A DNA stretch of 14,336 nt from Planctomycetota bacterium (GTDB taxonomy: Bacteria > Planctomycetota > Planctomycetia > Gemmatales > Gemmataceae), in contig JAGWVO010000050.1 of assembly GCA_018970845.1 (NCBI GenBank), positions 1-14,336 of the forward strand, written 5' to 3'. Position 1 is the first letter of the stretch; each line of letters opens with the position of its first letter. A model generated the notes under the pieces. It was given only the letters and a program-made list of their open reading frames with translations. It was not told where the DNA came from and searched no databases. Positions 5,941 through 13,783 of the stretch are shown here, piece by piece. The position numbers and the translations under genes were made by a program.

Positions 5941-7770
5941 ATGCTTCTTTCCATTCTGATTCTGACAACAGGCGATTCTTCCTATGCGAAGGATGTTGTC
6001 GCATTTGTTAGGCAACACTGTGCTGAGTGCCATTCAGGGAATAAGTCCAAGGGCGACTTTCAAATCAACCTGCCCGACTCGGAGTCCAAGGCTGTTGAGT
6101 TCAAACTCCAATGGGATAAGGTCGCAAAGGCACTTCGCACGGGGGAGATGCCACCGGATGGGAAAAAACGCCCCTCTGCGGACTCATCAAACCGAATCAA
6201 CCAATGGATCGATGAAAAAGCCTTGGGAGTGAGGTGCGACGGCAAACCTTCGCCCGGCAGGGTCGTGCTGCGAAGATTGAATCGTGAAGAATACGGCAAC
6301 GCCATCCGGGACCTGCTTGGGATTGGATTCAGGGCGGGCGAGGACCTGCCCGCCGATGATGTTGGCGACGGTTTTGATAATCAGGCCGATGTACTGTCCC
6401 TGAGCCCCCTCCATCTTGAGAAGTATTTAGCAAGCGCTGAATCCGCCGTGATGCAGGCCTTGAAAGGCCCATCAAGAAGGGGCGCTGGTGCCAAGTTGGA
6501 AATCCCGACCCGACAGGATCAACTCAAACCGTCAATCGAACGGTTTTTGCGAAAGGCTTGGAGAAGACCGCCTGAAGCGGCTGAAATCGCTAAACTTGCG
6601 GAAATTTCAGATGCCTCGGGTTCCAAGCCGGATGAAACCTTCTCGGCGGCGTTGATCGCCGCGTTAGTTTCTCCGCGCTTTTTATTTATTGTTGAAGCCG
6701 ACCCCACAGCAGGTAGCCTGGATCGACGGCTTGACGGATACGAGGTGGCAACCCGATTGTCCCTGTTTTTATGGAGCAGCGTTCCCGATGAGGCGTTGCT
6801 GGATGCCGCGGCATCTGGCAAACTCGACACTTCCGAGGGTATCCGCTCACAAACCGAACGAATGATGAAGGATCCCAAAGCCAAGGCATTCGCCCGGAAC
6901 TTCACGGGGCAATGGCTTCAACTCAGGAACCTCAAGAACATCCAGCCAGATTCCTCGCGCTTTCCGGGAATCACAGAATCCCTCAAGGAGGACATGGCCG
7001 TTGAATGTGAGATGTTTTTCTCAAATCTTCTTGAGGAAAACAGGCCCATCATCGAGTTCATCGACTCCAAGCACACATTTGTCAACGACAGGCTTGCCAA
7101 GTTTTACGGCTTCAGCCAATCCAAGGTCCGAAACGCGGGATTCAGGAAGCATGAATTCTCGGATGAAAAGCGGGGAGGCGTCACTGCGATGGCTGGCGTC
7201 TTGCTGGTGACCTCCAACCCGACTCGAACCTCTCCAGTCAAGCGGGGGAAATTCATCCTTGAAAACATCCTTGGAACTCCACCGCCCCCCCCACCGCCTG
7301 GTGTTCTTGAACTCAAGGACGATCCTGGATCAAGGAAGGCGGCATCACTGCGCCAGCGAATGGAAGAACACCGCCGGGACCCCAACTGTGCCGTTTGCCA
7401 TGAGAAAATGGATTCCCTTGGTTTCGGATTGGAAAATTTCGATGCCGTGGGCCAGTGGCGAGCCTTCGATGATGGCAAGGCGATCGACTCTGCCGGATTG
7501 CTTCCCGGTGGAAAAAAGTTTTCCAATCCATCGGAACTTCGAAAGATCCTGATCGAGAATCCAGAGGTGTTTGCTGATTGCCTTACGCGCAAGGTGATGA
7601 CCTACGCCTTGGGTCGATCCCTTGTTGCGAAAGATCGTTGCGAGGTTGACCGGATCGTCGCGGATTTGAAGAAAAAGCGTTGGGGCTTTGCCGATCTCGT
7701 TGTTTTCGTGACCATGAGCGAACCCTTCATCAGGCGCGGAAGAGCTGAAAAGCCGGGAGCCAATCCATGA
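5941..7770 (+). CDS. PSCyt1/DUF1587-DUF1595-DUF1592-DUF1588-DUF1585 cytochrome-like protein
   Basis: A 609-residue exported protein of the planctomycete cytochrome family; the physiological reaction is unknown. The N-terminus (MLLSILILTTGDSSYAKD) looks like a signal peptide. A haem-binding CAECH lies at 27-31 (PSCyt1), followed by the MPPDGK loop. DUF1587 starts at RRLNREEYGNAIRDLLGI (about 111-128), DUF1595 spans about 195-258, DUF1592 about 264-395 and DUF1588 about 412-508. DUF1588 holds a run of seven Pro and a second CxxCH (CAVCH, 483-487) in the block ending SLGFGLENFDAVGQW. DUF1585 has FADCLTRKVMTYALGRSL (544-561). A TTG start at 5923 would break the signal peptide, so I use the ATG at 5941 with GGA 6 nt upstream. 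It is compact, lacking the extra domain many relatives have between DUF1587 and DUF1595. Its stop overlaps the DUF1552 start (ATGA). Confidence 0.93.
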   Translation: MLLSILILTTGDSSYAKDVVAFVRQHCAECHSGNKSKGDFQINLPDSESKAVEFKLQWDKVAKALRTGEMPPDGKKRPSADSSNRINQWIDEKALGVRCDGKPSPGRVVLRRLNREEYGNAIRDLLGIGFRAGEDLPADDVGDGFDNQADVLSLSPLHLEKYLASAESAVMQALKGPSRRGAGAKLEIPTRQDQLKPSIERFLRKAWRRPPEAAEIAKLAEISDASGSKPDETFSAALIAALVSPRFLFIVEADPTAGSLDRRLDGYEVATRLSLFLWSSVPDEALLDAAASGKLDTSEGIRSQTERMMKDPKAKAFARNFTGQWLQLRNLKNIQPDSSRFPGITESLKEDMAVECEMFFSNLLEENRPIIEFIDSKHTFVNDRLAKFYGFSQSKVRNAGFRKHEFSDEKRGGVTAMAGVLLVTSNPTRTSPVKRGKFILENILGTPPPPPPPGVLELKDDPGSRKAASLRQRMEEHRRDPNCAVCHEKMDSLGFGLENFDAVGQWRAFDDGKAIDSAGLLPGGKKFSNPSELRKILIENPEVFADCLTRKVMTYALGRSLVAKDRCEVDRIVADLKKKRWGFADLVVFVTMSEPFIRRGRAEKPGANP

Positions 7771-9089
7771 TTGACCAGATAGGCAGAAGACTTTTCCTGC
7801 GAGGCGCCGGAACTTGCCTGGCACTTCCTTGGCTTGAATCAATGGCGTGGGGGAACGCCAAGGCTCCGCCAAGGCGACTGGTTTACATTTACATTCCCAA
7901 TGGCGCCCACATGCCTGCCTGGACTCCGGCGGAAACCGGTTCCCTTGCCCCGGAATTACCCGAAACGCTTCGTCCCTTGGCGCCATATCGGGATTACATT
8001 TCTGTCCTCTCGGGTTTGACGGCGGACAAGGCTCGGGCCAACGGGGATGGTCCAGGTGACCATGCCAGGGCCATGGCCACATTCCTGACCGGCCGCCAGG
8101 CACGAAAAACCGCCGGCGCGGACATACGGATTGGCATTTCGGCGGACCAAGTGGTGGCCACCAAAATTGGCGACCGAACCCACCTCCCTTCATTGGAGAT
8201 AGGAGCCGACAAGGGACTCAATGCGGGGGGATGCGATTCAGGCTACTCATGTGCTTATTCCGCCAACCTTTCTTGGAAAGGGGAGTCAACTCCCGTCTCC
8301 AAGGAAACTGATCCTGTTGCTGTTTTTGGCAGGATTTTTGGTACGACATCGGAAAACGACCCGACTCGGCGGGCCAGCCGGGCTCGGATCGTCGACATGG
8401 TAATTCAGGACGCGAAATCGCTGCGGGGCAAACTGGCTGCTGATGATGCCAGGAAGGTCGATGAATACCTTGAGAGCATCCGCGAGGTGGAAAGGCGCTT
8501 GGCCAAGGTCGGGGAAACCGCGGCCAATCGTCCTTCCGTGCCCGAAGGCGTGAAACCGCCGGCTTCTTCACCATCCGACCCGGCCGATCACCTCCGCCTA
8601 TTGGCCGACATGCTGGCGCTGGCCTTGAAATCAGATGCAACGAGGGTCGCTACCTTCGTTTTTGCGAATGAGGGTTCCAACAGGAGCTACAAGTTCATCG
8701 GTGTGCCCGAAGGGCATCATGATCTTTCCCATCACGGACAGAACCCCGAAAAACAAGCCAAAATCCAAAAGATCAACGCCTTCCACACCGGCGTTCTGGC
8801 GCATTTCCTTGGACGGCTCAAGGAATCGCGGGAAGGCCAGGGCAACATCCTCGATAATCTGATGCTGGTTTATGGCAGCGGAATTGGCGACGGGAACAGG
8901 CATAATCACGACGAGTTGCCGATCTTGCTCATCGGAAAGGGAGGCGGATCAATCAAGCCGGGTAGGCACCTAAAGTATCCAGGTGAAACACCATTGGCCA
9001 ACTTGCACCTCAGCCTCATTGATCGCATGGGGGTGACGGGAATCACCCGTCATGGCGACAGCACCGGCAGGCTTGAAGATCTTTCATGA
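7767..9089 (+). CDS. DUF1552 domain protein
   Basis: A 440-residue DUF1552 protein, the customary partner of DUF1592-type cytochromes in planctomycetes; its function is unknown. The N-terminus carries RRLFLRGAGTCLALPWLE (about 7-24), a Tat-like or signal-like leader suggesting export in a folded state. The body shows VYIYIPNGAHMPAW, the AMATFLTGRQ block and the C-terminal stretch LMLVYGSGIGDGNRHNHDEL with its Asp and His residues, which resembles the DUF1501/alkaline-phosphatase-like end common in this family. DHARAM and GHHDLSHHG are further His-rich sites that might bind metal. It overlaps the gene before it by ATGA and the gene after it by ATGA, so all three are probably translationally coupled. 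Confidence 0.93.
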   Translation: MIDQIGRRLFLRGAGTCLALPWLESMAWGNAKAPPRRLVYIYIPNGAHMPAWTPAETGSLAPELPETLRPLAPYRDYISVLSGLTADKARANGDGPGDHARAMATFLTGRQARKTAGADIRIGISADQVVATKIGDRTHLPSLEIGADKGLNAGGCDSGYSCAYSANLSWKGESTPVSKETDPVAVFGRIFGTTSENDPTRRASRARIVDMVIQDAKSLRGKLAADDARKVDEYLESIREVERRLAKVGETAANRPSVPEGVKPPASSPSDPADHLRLLADMLALALKSDATRVATFVFANEGSNRSYKFIGVPEGHHDLSHHGQNPEKQAKIQKINAFHTGVLAHFLGRLKESREGQGNILDNLMLVYGSGIGDGNRHNHDELPILLIGKGGGSIKPGRHLKYPGETPLANLHLSLIDRMGVTGITRHGDSTGRLEDLS

Positions 9090-9589
9090 CACCCTTGCCT
9101 GCTTGGCGGGATGAAGTGCTGGCGGTTTACGAATGGGCCGATAATCAGGTCTCATTATTATCACCGACTTGCACCGTTTCGGGGCGATGCTGCCGGTTCC
9201 CCGAGTTTGGGCACACCCTTTTTATCAGCCAAATGGAAGCCCGAATACTCTTGGATGGCGCCCCTTTCCAACCTTCCGCTGAATCAAGACAGGATGACTC
9301 GGGATGCCCATTCCAATTGAAGGGCCGATGCGAGGCACGCCAAGCCCGCCCGCTTGGCTGCAGGGTTTTCTTTTGCGACCCGGCATTTGCCGAGGCGATG
9401 CCGGGAATCATGGAGAAAGGGATCTCCATGATCAAGGCGGTCGCTGACCGACACGGGTTGGATTGGTGCTACGCCCCCCTCCACCATTTCCTTGATGGAA
9501 GGTATGCTGCCAGTCTGGACTTACCTGAATCCGGGAGCCATCATCCATGCGAGCCATCATCCTCCCGCTTTGTGTTGCCATTGGCCTGA
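9086..9589 (+). CDS. Divergent YkgJ-like cysteine-cluster protein
   Basis: A 167-residue cytoplasmic protein that looks like a divergent zinc- or iron-chelating YkgJ-type protein. The N-terminal cluster is C-x5-C-C (Cys29, Cys35, Cys36) rather than the usual C-x2-C-x2-C-C, so one cysteine is absent. The second half is better preserved: Cys74 and Cys82 in CPFQLKGRC, then ARPLGCRVFFC (Cys92, Cys97). Cys128 and Cys155 are extra. The ATG overlaps the DUF1552 stop (ATGA), and the 3' end overlaps the next gene by 43 nt. Its place between exported redox-like proteins suggests a role in their maturation or metal supply, which is inference only. Confidence 0.8.
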   Translation: MTPLPAWRDEVLAVYEWADNQVSLLSPTCTVSGRCCRFPEFGHTLFISQMEARILLDGAPFQPSAESRQDDSGCPFQLKGRCEARQARPLGCRVFFCDPAFAEAMPGIMEKGISMIKAVADRHGLDWCYAPLHHFLDGRYAASLDLPESGSHHPCEPSSSRFVLPLA

Positions 9590-10773
9590 CAACCTTCCAG
9601 GTGGGCAGGTGTGAGGATTGGCCGGGCTGGCTCGGTCCCCGCCGGGACGGAACCTCGCAAGAAACCATTACCCCATGGACGGCCCAGCCTGAGGTGCTGT
9701 GGAAAACCCAAGTTGCGGAAGGGCACAGCTCACCCATCGTGGCTGGCGGACTCGTTCTTCTCCACACCCGCGTTTCAGGAAAGAACTCCGAACAACTCAC
9801 CGCGCGTGACCTCAAGACAGGCAAAACCGTCTGGGTAGCGGAAAACGAACGGGAACCGTTCGAAAACTCATTCGGAACCGGTCCACGCGCCACCCCTGCC
9901 ACCAGTTCCGGCAAGGTGGTCAGCCATGGAGTGACCGGCGTTTTGGCCTGCCGCGACATGGCAACGGGCAAGGAACTGTGGAAAATCGACACGCTTCGGG
10001 AATTTGGCGGAAAGAACCTGTTTTTTGGAGCTTCCTCCTCCCCCCTTATTCACGATGGCAAAGTTTTTTTGATGGTGGGTGGGAAGCAGGCGGCAGTCAT
10101 TTGCTTGTCTTTGGAGGATGGAAAGGTCATTTGGAAATCGATGGATGAACGCGCCAGTTACAGTTCTCCCGTGCTTGCTGGCGAAGGAACCAAAGGCCGC
10201 CTGCTTGTCCTGACACAGGCCGGCTTGGCCTCCCTCGATCCTGCCACCGGCCAGCCGGATTGGAAGTTTCCCCTTGTTGACAAACTGAATGAAAGCTCGA
10301 CGACTCCCGTTCTTCTTGGCGGTTCTATCTTGGCGGCCAGCGTCACCTATGGCTCGGTATCCCTGAAGCCCGCCGATGGTAAACCCGAGGTGAACTGGAA
10401 GAACCCATCCTTGACCTGCTATTTCTCGACTCCAGTGCCCACTTCCTCCGGGAAGGAATTGCTTGCTGTCACGGGCAGATTGCTGCCTCCGCCCTCGTCG
10501 GTGCTGCGCTGTGTGGAAACATCAACAGGAAAGGAATTATGGAGCCAGCAGGGGGTTGGTAAATACCACGCTGCGTTGATGCGACTCTCGGATGGACGGT
10601 TCCTCATGCATGATGACTTTGGCCAGATCTCCCTTTTTGAAGCCAACAACGAGGGAATGAAGACTTTGGCCAAATCCAAGGTCTGCGGCCCAACCTGGGC
10701 GCATCCGGCTCTGTCTGGAGGCATCCTTGTCATTCGCGATGACAAGGAACTGATCGCCCTGAAAGTTCGGTGA
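9547..10773 (+). CDS. Exported PQQ-like beta-propeller protein
   Basis: A 408-residue protein with PQQ-like (BamB-type) repeats that form a beta-propeller, probably in the periplasm. The signal peptide is MRAIILPLCVAIGLTTFQVG, followed by the common planctomycete opening DWPGWLGPRRDG. At least five blades are recognisable by D-x-x-TGK-x-x-W-type motifs: LKTGKTVW, MATGKELW, LEDGKVIW, PATGQPDW and TSTGKELW. The family includes PQQ dehydrogenase-like and scaffold proteins. I see no clear quinone-dehydrogenase active site, so a binding or scaffold role is as likely as catalysis. The start is fixed by the signal peptide and a GGGAG site, even though it overlaps the preceding gene by 43 nt. It is the last gene of the four-gene operon. 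Confidence 0.9.
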   Translation: MRAIILPLCVAIGLTTFQVGRCEDWPGWLGPRRDGTSQETITPWTAQPEVLWKTQVAEGHSSPIVAGGLVLLHTRVSGKNSEQLTARDLKTGKTVWVAENEREPFENSFGTGPRATPATSSGKVVSHGVTGVLACRDMATGKELWKIDTLREFGGKNLFFGASSSPLIHDGKVFLMVGGKQAAVICLSLEDGKVIWKSMDERASYSSPVLAGEGTKGRLLVLTQAGLASLDPATGQPDWKFPLVDKLNESSTTPVLLGGSILAASVTYGSVSLKPADGKPEVNWKNPSLTCYFSTPVPTSSGKELLAVTGRLLPPPSSVLRCVETSTGKELWSQQGVGKYHAALMRLSDGRFLMHDDFGQISLFEANNEGMKTLAKSKVCGPTWAHPALSGGILVIRDDKELIALKVR

Positions 10774-10780
10774 TTCGGGT

Positions 10781-11013
10781 TCAGGCATCCATCGCAACGC
10801 GAAACCCGCAGCCAAAATTCCCCCTGAATGCGGGAAAGTTTGCGTTGCGATAGGCCGACCGGTATGTTGCTGAACCTCAGGCCAGGAGCGTCCCTGCAAG
10901 ACACGGCGCCGCAGGCCCCTTATCCAAGAAATTGCGATGAGGTGTAACTTCCAACCATATCTCCAACAGCAGGAAATCGTTTCAGGCACCCCGAAATGAG
11001 AACCCACGCCATG
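10781..11013 (-). pseudogene. Frameshifted C-terminal remnant of a formylglycine-generating-enzyme (SUMF1)-like gene
   Basis: No single frame is intact, but three minus-strand frames together follow the C-terminus of the FGE/SUMF1 family. HGVGS (from 11013) resembles the family's PVGS. GDMVGSYTSS (from 10964, next frame) resembles YDMVGNVWEW. RVLQGRSW (10905-10882) matches RVLRGGSW. Finally YRSAYRNANFP and GFRVAMDA with a TGA stop (to 10781) match the conserved RSAYRN and GFRVA ending. Joining these needs at least two frameshifts, one at CCTGAGG near 10880. The 5' part of the gene is absent, since the DUF1080 gene starts at 11080 on the other strand. Functional genes of this family hydroxylate or oxidise protein side chains, for example sulfatase Cys to formylglycine. 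Confidence 0.7.
10791..10851. repeat. Nested inverted repeat downstream of the PQQ-like gene
   Basis: ATCGCAACGC (10791-10800) pairs exactly with GCGTTGCGAT (10842-10851), and inside it CCCGCA (10805-10810) pairs with TGCGGG (10829-10834). The arms come from the RNA coding YRNAN and FRVAM in the remnant gene. It begins 18 nt after the PQQ-like stop and could end or protect that transcript. There is no T run. Confidence 0.5.
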
Positions 11014-11079
11014 GGAACTTTCATGAATTCATGGTACAAGGCATAAGGTTTTACCAAACATGCAACAAGCGAGGCCGAA

Positions 11080-11811
11080 ATGAGACAACTCTCCCTGATT
11101 CTGGCTGCGATATTCATTGGCATGGCTCAATCGCAAGAGAAAAAGCCTTCCCCACCCACCAAAGCGGCCAATAAGGTGGCGCCCGAGGTGCCTCCACTCA
11201 AGGGTGAATCCAAGAGCCTGAAGTTATTCGACGGCAAAACCCTCGATGGCTGGTCTGGTTATCAGGACCTTTGGTCTGTCAAGGACGGTTTGATCATCGC
11301 CAAGAACACCAAGCCCTTGAAGTTCAGCACTTACCTGTTGACCAAGGAATCATTTAGCGATTTCAGGGTGATCTTTTCCGCCAAGCTCGTTGAATCTGAA
11401 ATGCATTCGGGGATTTCTTTTTGGGGCGAGGTGCGACCAGGGGTAAGCAAGGAACCTGAAAAGGACCGCTCGGAACACACCTATGCCGGTCACCTTGTGA
11501 TGTTTCCTTCCGGATACGGGATGTACGACCTGTTCGGCAGGAACGGTCTCGGCGTCGATGGTGGCCCTGCCAAAAAGGTCGGAAAACAACACGACTGGAA
11601 CGACATCGAGGTGCTGGCTCAAGGCAATCGGGTGCGGGTCGCCATCAATGGTTCCGCCGTCGTTGATTGGCGCGATCCCGAACCGAAGCGAATCAAGTCC
11701 GGTCCCATCGGACTCCAATTGCACTCAAACTCGATTCCGCAGGAAATCCACTTCAAGGGCCTTTCCTTGGAAACATTCCCCAAGGAAGACCGTTTGATCA
11801 CGGTGAAATGA
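11080..11811 (+). CDS. DUF1080 (3-keto-disaccharide hydrolase-like) exported protein
   Basis: A 243-residue protein of the DUF1080 family, a jelly-roll fold named for 3-keto-disaccharide hydrolases; many planctomycete members have unknown substrates. The signal peptide is MRQLSLILAAIFIGMAQSQ, followed by a Lys/Pro-rich linker (20-45). The domain opens with the signature LFDGKTLDGW (49-58), then LWSVKDGLI, ESEMHSGISFWGE (105-117) and HDWNDIEVLAQGNRVRVAING. It ends with GPIGLQLHSN and EIHFKGLSLE, the typical close of the fold. A GCGAGG ribosome site lies 5 nt upstream of the ATG. The dienelactone hydrolase-like gene follows after 22 nt on the same strand, so the two probably form an operon. Confidence 0.92.
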   Translation: MRQLSLILAAIFIGMAQSQEKKPSPPTKAANKVAPEVPPLKGESKSLKLFDGKTLDGWSGYQDLWSVKDGLIIAKNTKPLKFSTYLLTKESFSDFRVIFSAKLVESEMHSGISFWGEVRPGVSKEPEKDRSEHTYAGHLVMFPSGYGMYDLFGRNGLGVDGGPAKKVGKQHDWNDIEVLAQGNRVRVAINGSAVVDWRDPEPKRIKSGPIGLQLHSNSIPQEIHFKGLSLETFPKEDRLITVK

Positions 11812-11833
11812 AAGCACTTTCTGGAATCCTCGA

Positions 11834-12580
11834 ATGATTGTCACCCAGTCGGAAACTGATGTTTCAACGCCGACTGGATTGATGCGAACGCATTTGTTCA
11901 TTCCCCGGCAACCGGGGCGCGAATCCCATCCGCGACCCGGATTGCTGTTTTATTCCGAAATTTTTCAGGCAACGGATCCTGTCAGGCGATTGGCCATCCT
12001 TTTGGCATCCCACGGTTATGTTGTTGCCGTTCCCGAGGTTTACCACGCCCACGAACCGGCCGGAACGGTGCTTGGATACGATGAAGCCGGCAAGGCAAGT
12101 GGCAATGACCTCAAATCAATTATATCCATGGCAGAGTTCGACCAGGATATCAGGGAACTCGCGCGATTCCTCAAGGCCCATCCAGCTTGCAGCGGACATC
12201 TGGGAGCTTTTGGAATTTGCCTTGGAGGACACCTTGCCTTTCGCGCCGCGCTGTTTTCCGAAGTAGCCGCGACAGCCTGCCTTTATCCCACCGACCTTCA
12301 TTCAGGAACATTAGGAAGGGGAGGCCATGCCGATTCACTGGCAAGGGCGGGGGAAATCCGTGGTGAATTGCTGTTGGTTTTTGGCAGGCAGGATCCCCAT
12401 GTGCCACCGGATGGAAGGTCGGTCATTCACGAAACCCTTGAGAAAGCCGGTGTCTATTTTTCATGGCATGAGTTCAACGCGGCGCACGCTTTCGCGCGTG
12501 ACGAGGGCGAACGATACGATGCCGAGGCGACCCGCCACGCAACAAGCCTGGCACTGGAAATGTTTCGAAGGTGTCTTTGA
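11834..12580 (+). CDS. Dienelactone hydrolase family protein
   Basis: A 248-residue cytoplasmic alpha/beta hydrolase of the dienelactone hydrolase family. The nucleophile elbow is GICLGG with Cys129, the cysteine nucleophile typical of the family. Asp187 lies in VFGRQDPHVP and His218 in FNAAHAF, completing a Cys-Asp-His triad. Glu42 in LLFYSEIFQAT matches the Glu that hydrogen-bonds the resting Cys in characterised members. The N-terminus lacks a signal. It begins 22 nt after DUF1080, with a weak GGA ribosome site. Its natural substrate is unknown: many relatives act on lactones or esters other than dienelactone. The gene ends 4 nt before the convergent NagA-like gene. Confidence 0.92.
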   Translation: MIVTQSETDVSTPTGLMRTHLFIPRQPGRESHPRPGLLFYSEIFQATDPVRRLAILLASHGYVVAVPEVYHAHEPAGTVLGYDEAGKASGNDLKSIISMAEFDQDIRELARFLKAHPACSGHLGAFGICLGGHLAFRAALFSEVAATACLYPTDLHSGTLGRGGHADSLARAGEIRGELLLVFGRQDPHVPPDGRSVIHETLEKAGVYFSWHEFNAAHAFARDEGERYDAEATRHATSLALEMFRRCL

Positions 12581-12584
12581 AACT

Positions 12585-13763
12585 TTATGCCTTGAATACC
12601 AATCCACCATCCACCCATGTCTCACGGATGCTCCACTCAGGATCCATGAGGACAAAATCCGCCTTTTTGCCAACCTCCAAGGAACCCATGGTTGAATCCA
12701 AGCCGGCCACCCTCGCCGGAGTCAGGCTTGCCATGCGTGCCACCAGGTGGGGCGGAGCCTTGGTCGCCCTCAGCATGGTGCGAAATCCCTGATCCATCCC
12801 TGAGACTGACGAAGCCAGGGCTTTTCCATCAGTGGTGAGGCCTACCCCATCCCGCTTGATCACGACTTCACCAAGTTCCATCGGTCCGAACACGGCCGGA
12901 CCATCCGCACAGTCCATGGCACGCATCGCATCGGTGACCAAGGCCAGGCTGCCTGGTCCCTTGATCTTGTAGGCAAGCAACAGAAGCTCATCTGCCAGGT
13001 GCCGACCATCCGCGATCACTTCGGTTGTCAAAGCATCAAGGCAAAGGGTTGCCTCCATCAACCCGCCCCGCATGGGATAGGTTTGCAATTGCCTCAACCT
13101 CGCACGGTCAGACATGGCGCAGAACAGGTGATCGACATGCCTGGCACCCCATGCCACGGCTTGCTCGACCTGCTGGAATGTCGCGTGGGAATGACCTAGG
13201 TTCAACCGCACCCCGGATTCCTTGCATGCCTTGGCGAATGCCTCGGCACCCGGCAACTCGGGAGCAACGCTTGCTGTCCGCACGACCGCTGGATCAAGCA
13301 TCGACCCATATTCGCAATCGCTCGGATTCACCAGCCCATCCGAAGGATGGCATCCCTTGGCCAAAGGCGCGAAAAACGGCCCGTACAAATGCACTCCGGG
13401 GATCCTCGCGCCCCCTGTTGGCTGATTGATGAGCGATTTGGCCTTGTCTAAAAACCGGCGAATGAGGCGGTCGGGAGCCACCGTCGATGTGGCCAACAGG
13501 CTTGTGGTCCCATGACGGGCATGGGATCTGCAGACTCCGAGAAAGGCTTCCGTGGTTCCATCCATGAAATCATGGTTTCCACCACCATGAACATGAATAT
13601 CGACAAATCCCGGTGATATTACGCCATTCCAACTTCGGCAACCAGTTCCAGGAAAGAAGGCCGGTTGGGTGAATTCGATTGAGGTGATCAAGCCATTTTC
13701 GTGCCTGAGAATCCCATGTTGCTCCCGATCTGGAAGCAACAGCAATCCATGCAGGCTTGGCAT
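12585..13763 (-). CDS. NagA-like amidohydrolase with Tyr at the usual Glu metal-ligand position
   Basis: A 392-residue amidohydrolase resembling N-acetylglucosamine-6-phosphate deacetylase, which releases acetate from GlcNAc-6-P. Family features: PGFVDIHVHGGG (51-62) with the HxH pair His57/His59, His191/His193 in LNLGHSHAT, His212 in VDHLFCAM, Asp278 in VTDAMRAMD (the catalytic acid in NagA), and the C-terminal LTPARVAGLDSTMGSLEVGKKADF region. The usual metal ligand Glu of HLEGPF (Glu131 in E. coli NagA) is replaced by Tyr127 in HLYGPFFA, and I confirmed the TAC codon. This may alter metal use or substrate, so I give no gene symbol. The start has a weak GGAAA site. It lies 20 nt downstream of the DUF1553 gene on the same strand. 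Confidence 0.85.
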   Translation of the reverse strand: MPSLHGLLLLPDREQHGILRHENGLITSIEFTQPAFFPGTGCRSWNGVISPGFVDIHVHGGGNHDFMDGTTEAFLGVCRSHARHGTTSLLATSTVAPDRLIRRFLDKAKSLINQPTGGARIPGVHLYGPFFAPLAKGCHPSDGLVNPSDCEYGSMLDPAVVRTASVAPELPGAEAFAKACKESGVRLNLGHSHATFQQVEQAVAWGARHVDHLFCAMSDRARLRQLQTYPMRGGLMEATLCLDALTTEVIADGRHLADELLLLAYKIKGPGSLALVTDAMRAMDCADGPAVFGPMELGEVVIKRDGVGLTTDGKALASSVSGMDQGFRTMLRATKAPPHLVARMASLTPARVAGLDSTMGSLEVGKKADFVLMDPEWSIRETWVDGGLVFKA

Positions 13764-13783
13764 TCGGTTTCCAAACCACGGTT

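Noticed and set aside
7279..7302. C-rich run that could be a slippage site in the DUF1592-type gene.
   Set aside because: It encodes the poly-Pro stretch normal in DUF1588 domains, and the frame stays intact on both sides.
7345..8193. A 282-residue minus-strand open frame over the DUF1592/DUF1552 junction.
   Set aside because: It is antisense to two well-supported genes, shows no domain and has Pro/Arg/Trp-rich composition typical of a shadow frame.
10419..11123. Minus-strand open frames of 161, 156 and 67 residues around the end of the PQQ-like gene.
   Set aside because: They run antisense through the PQQ-like gene or the remnant; only short pieces match FGE motifs, in different frames, so a pseudogene call fits better.
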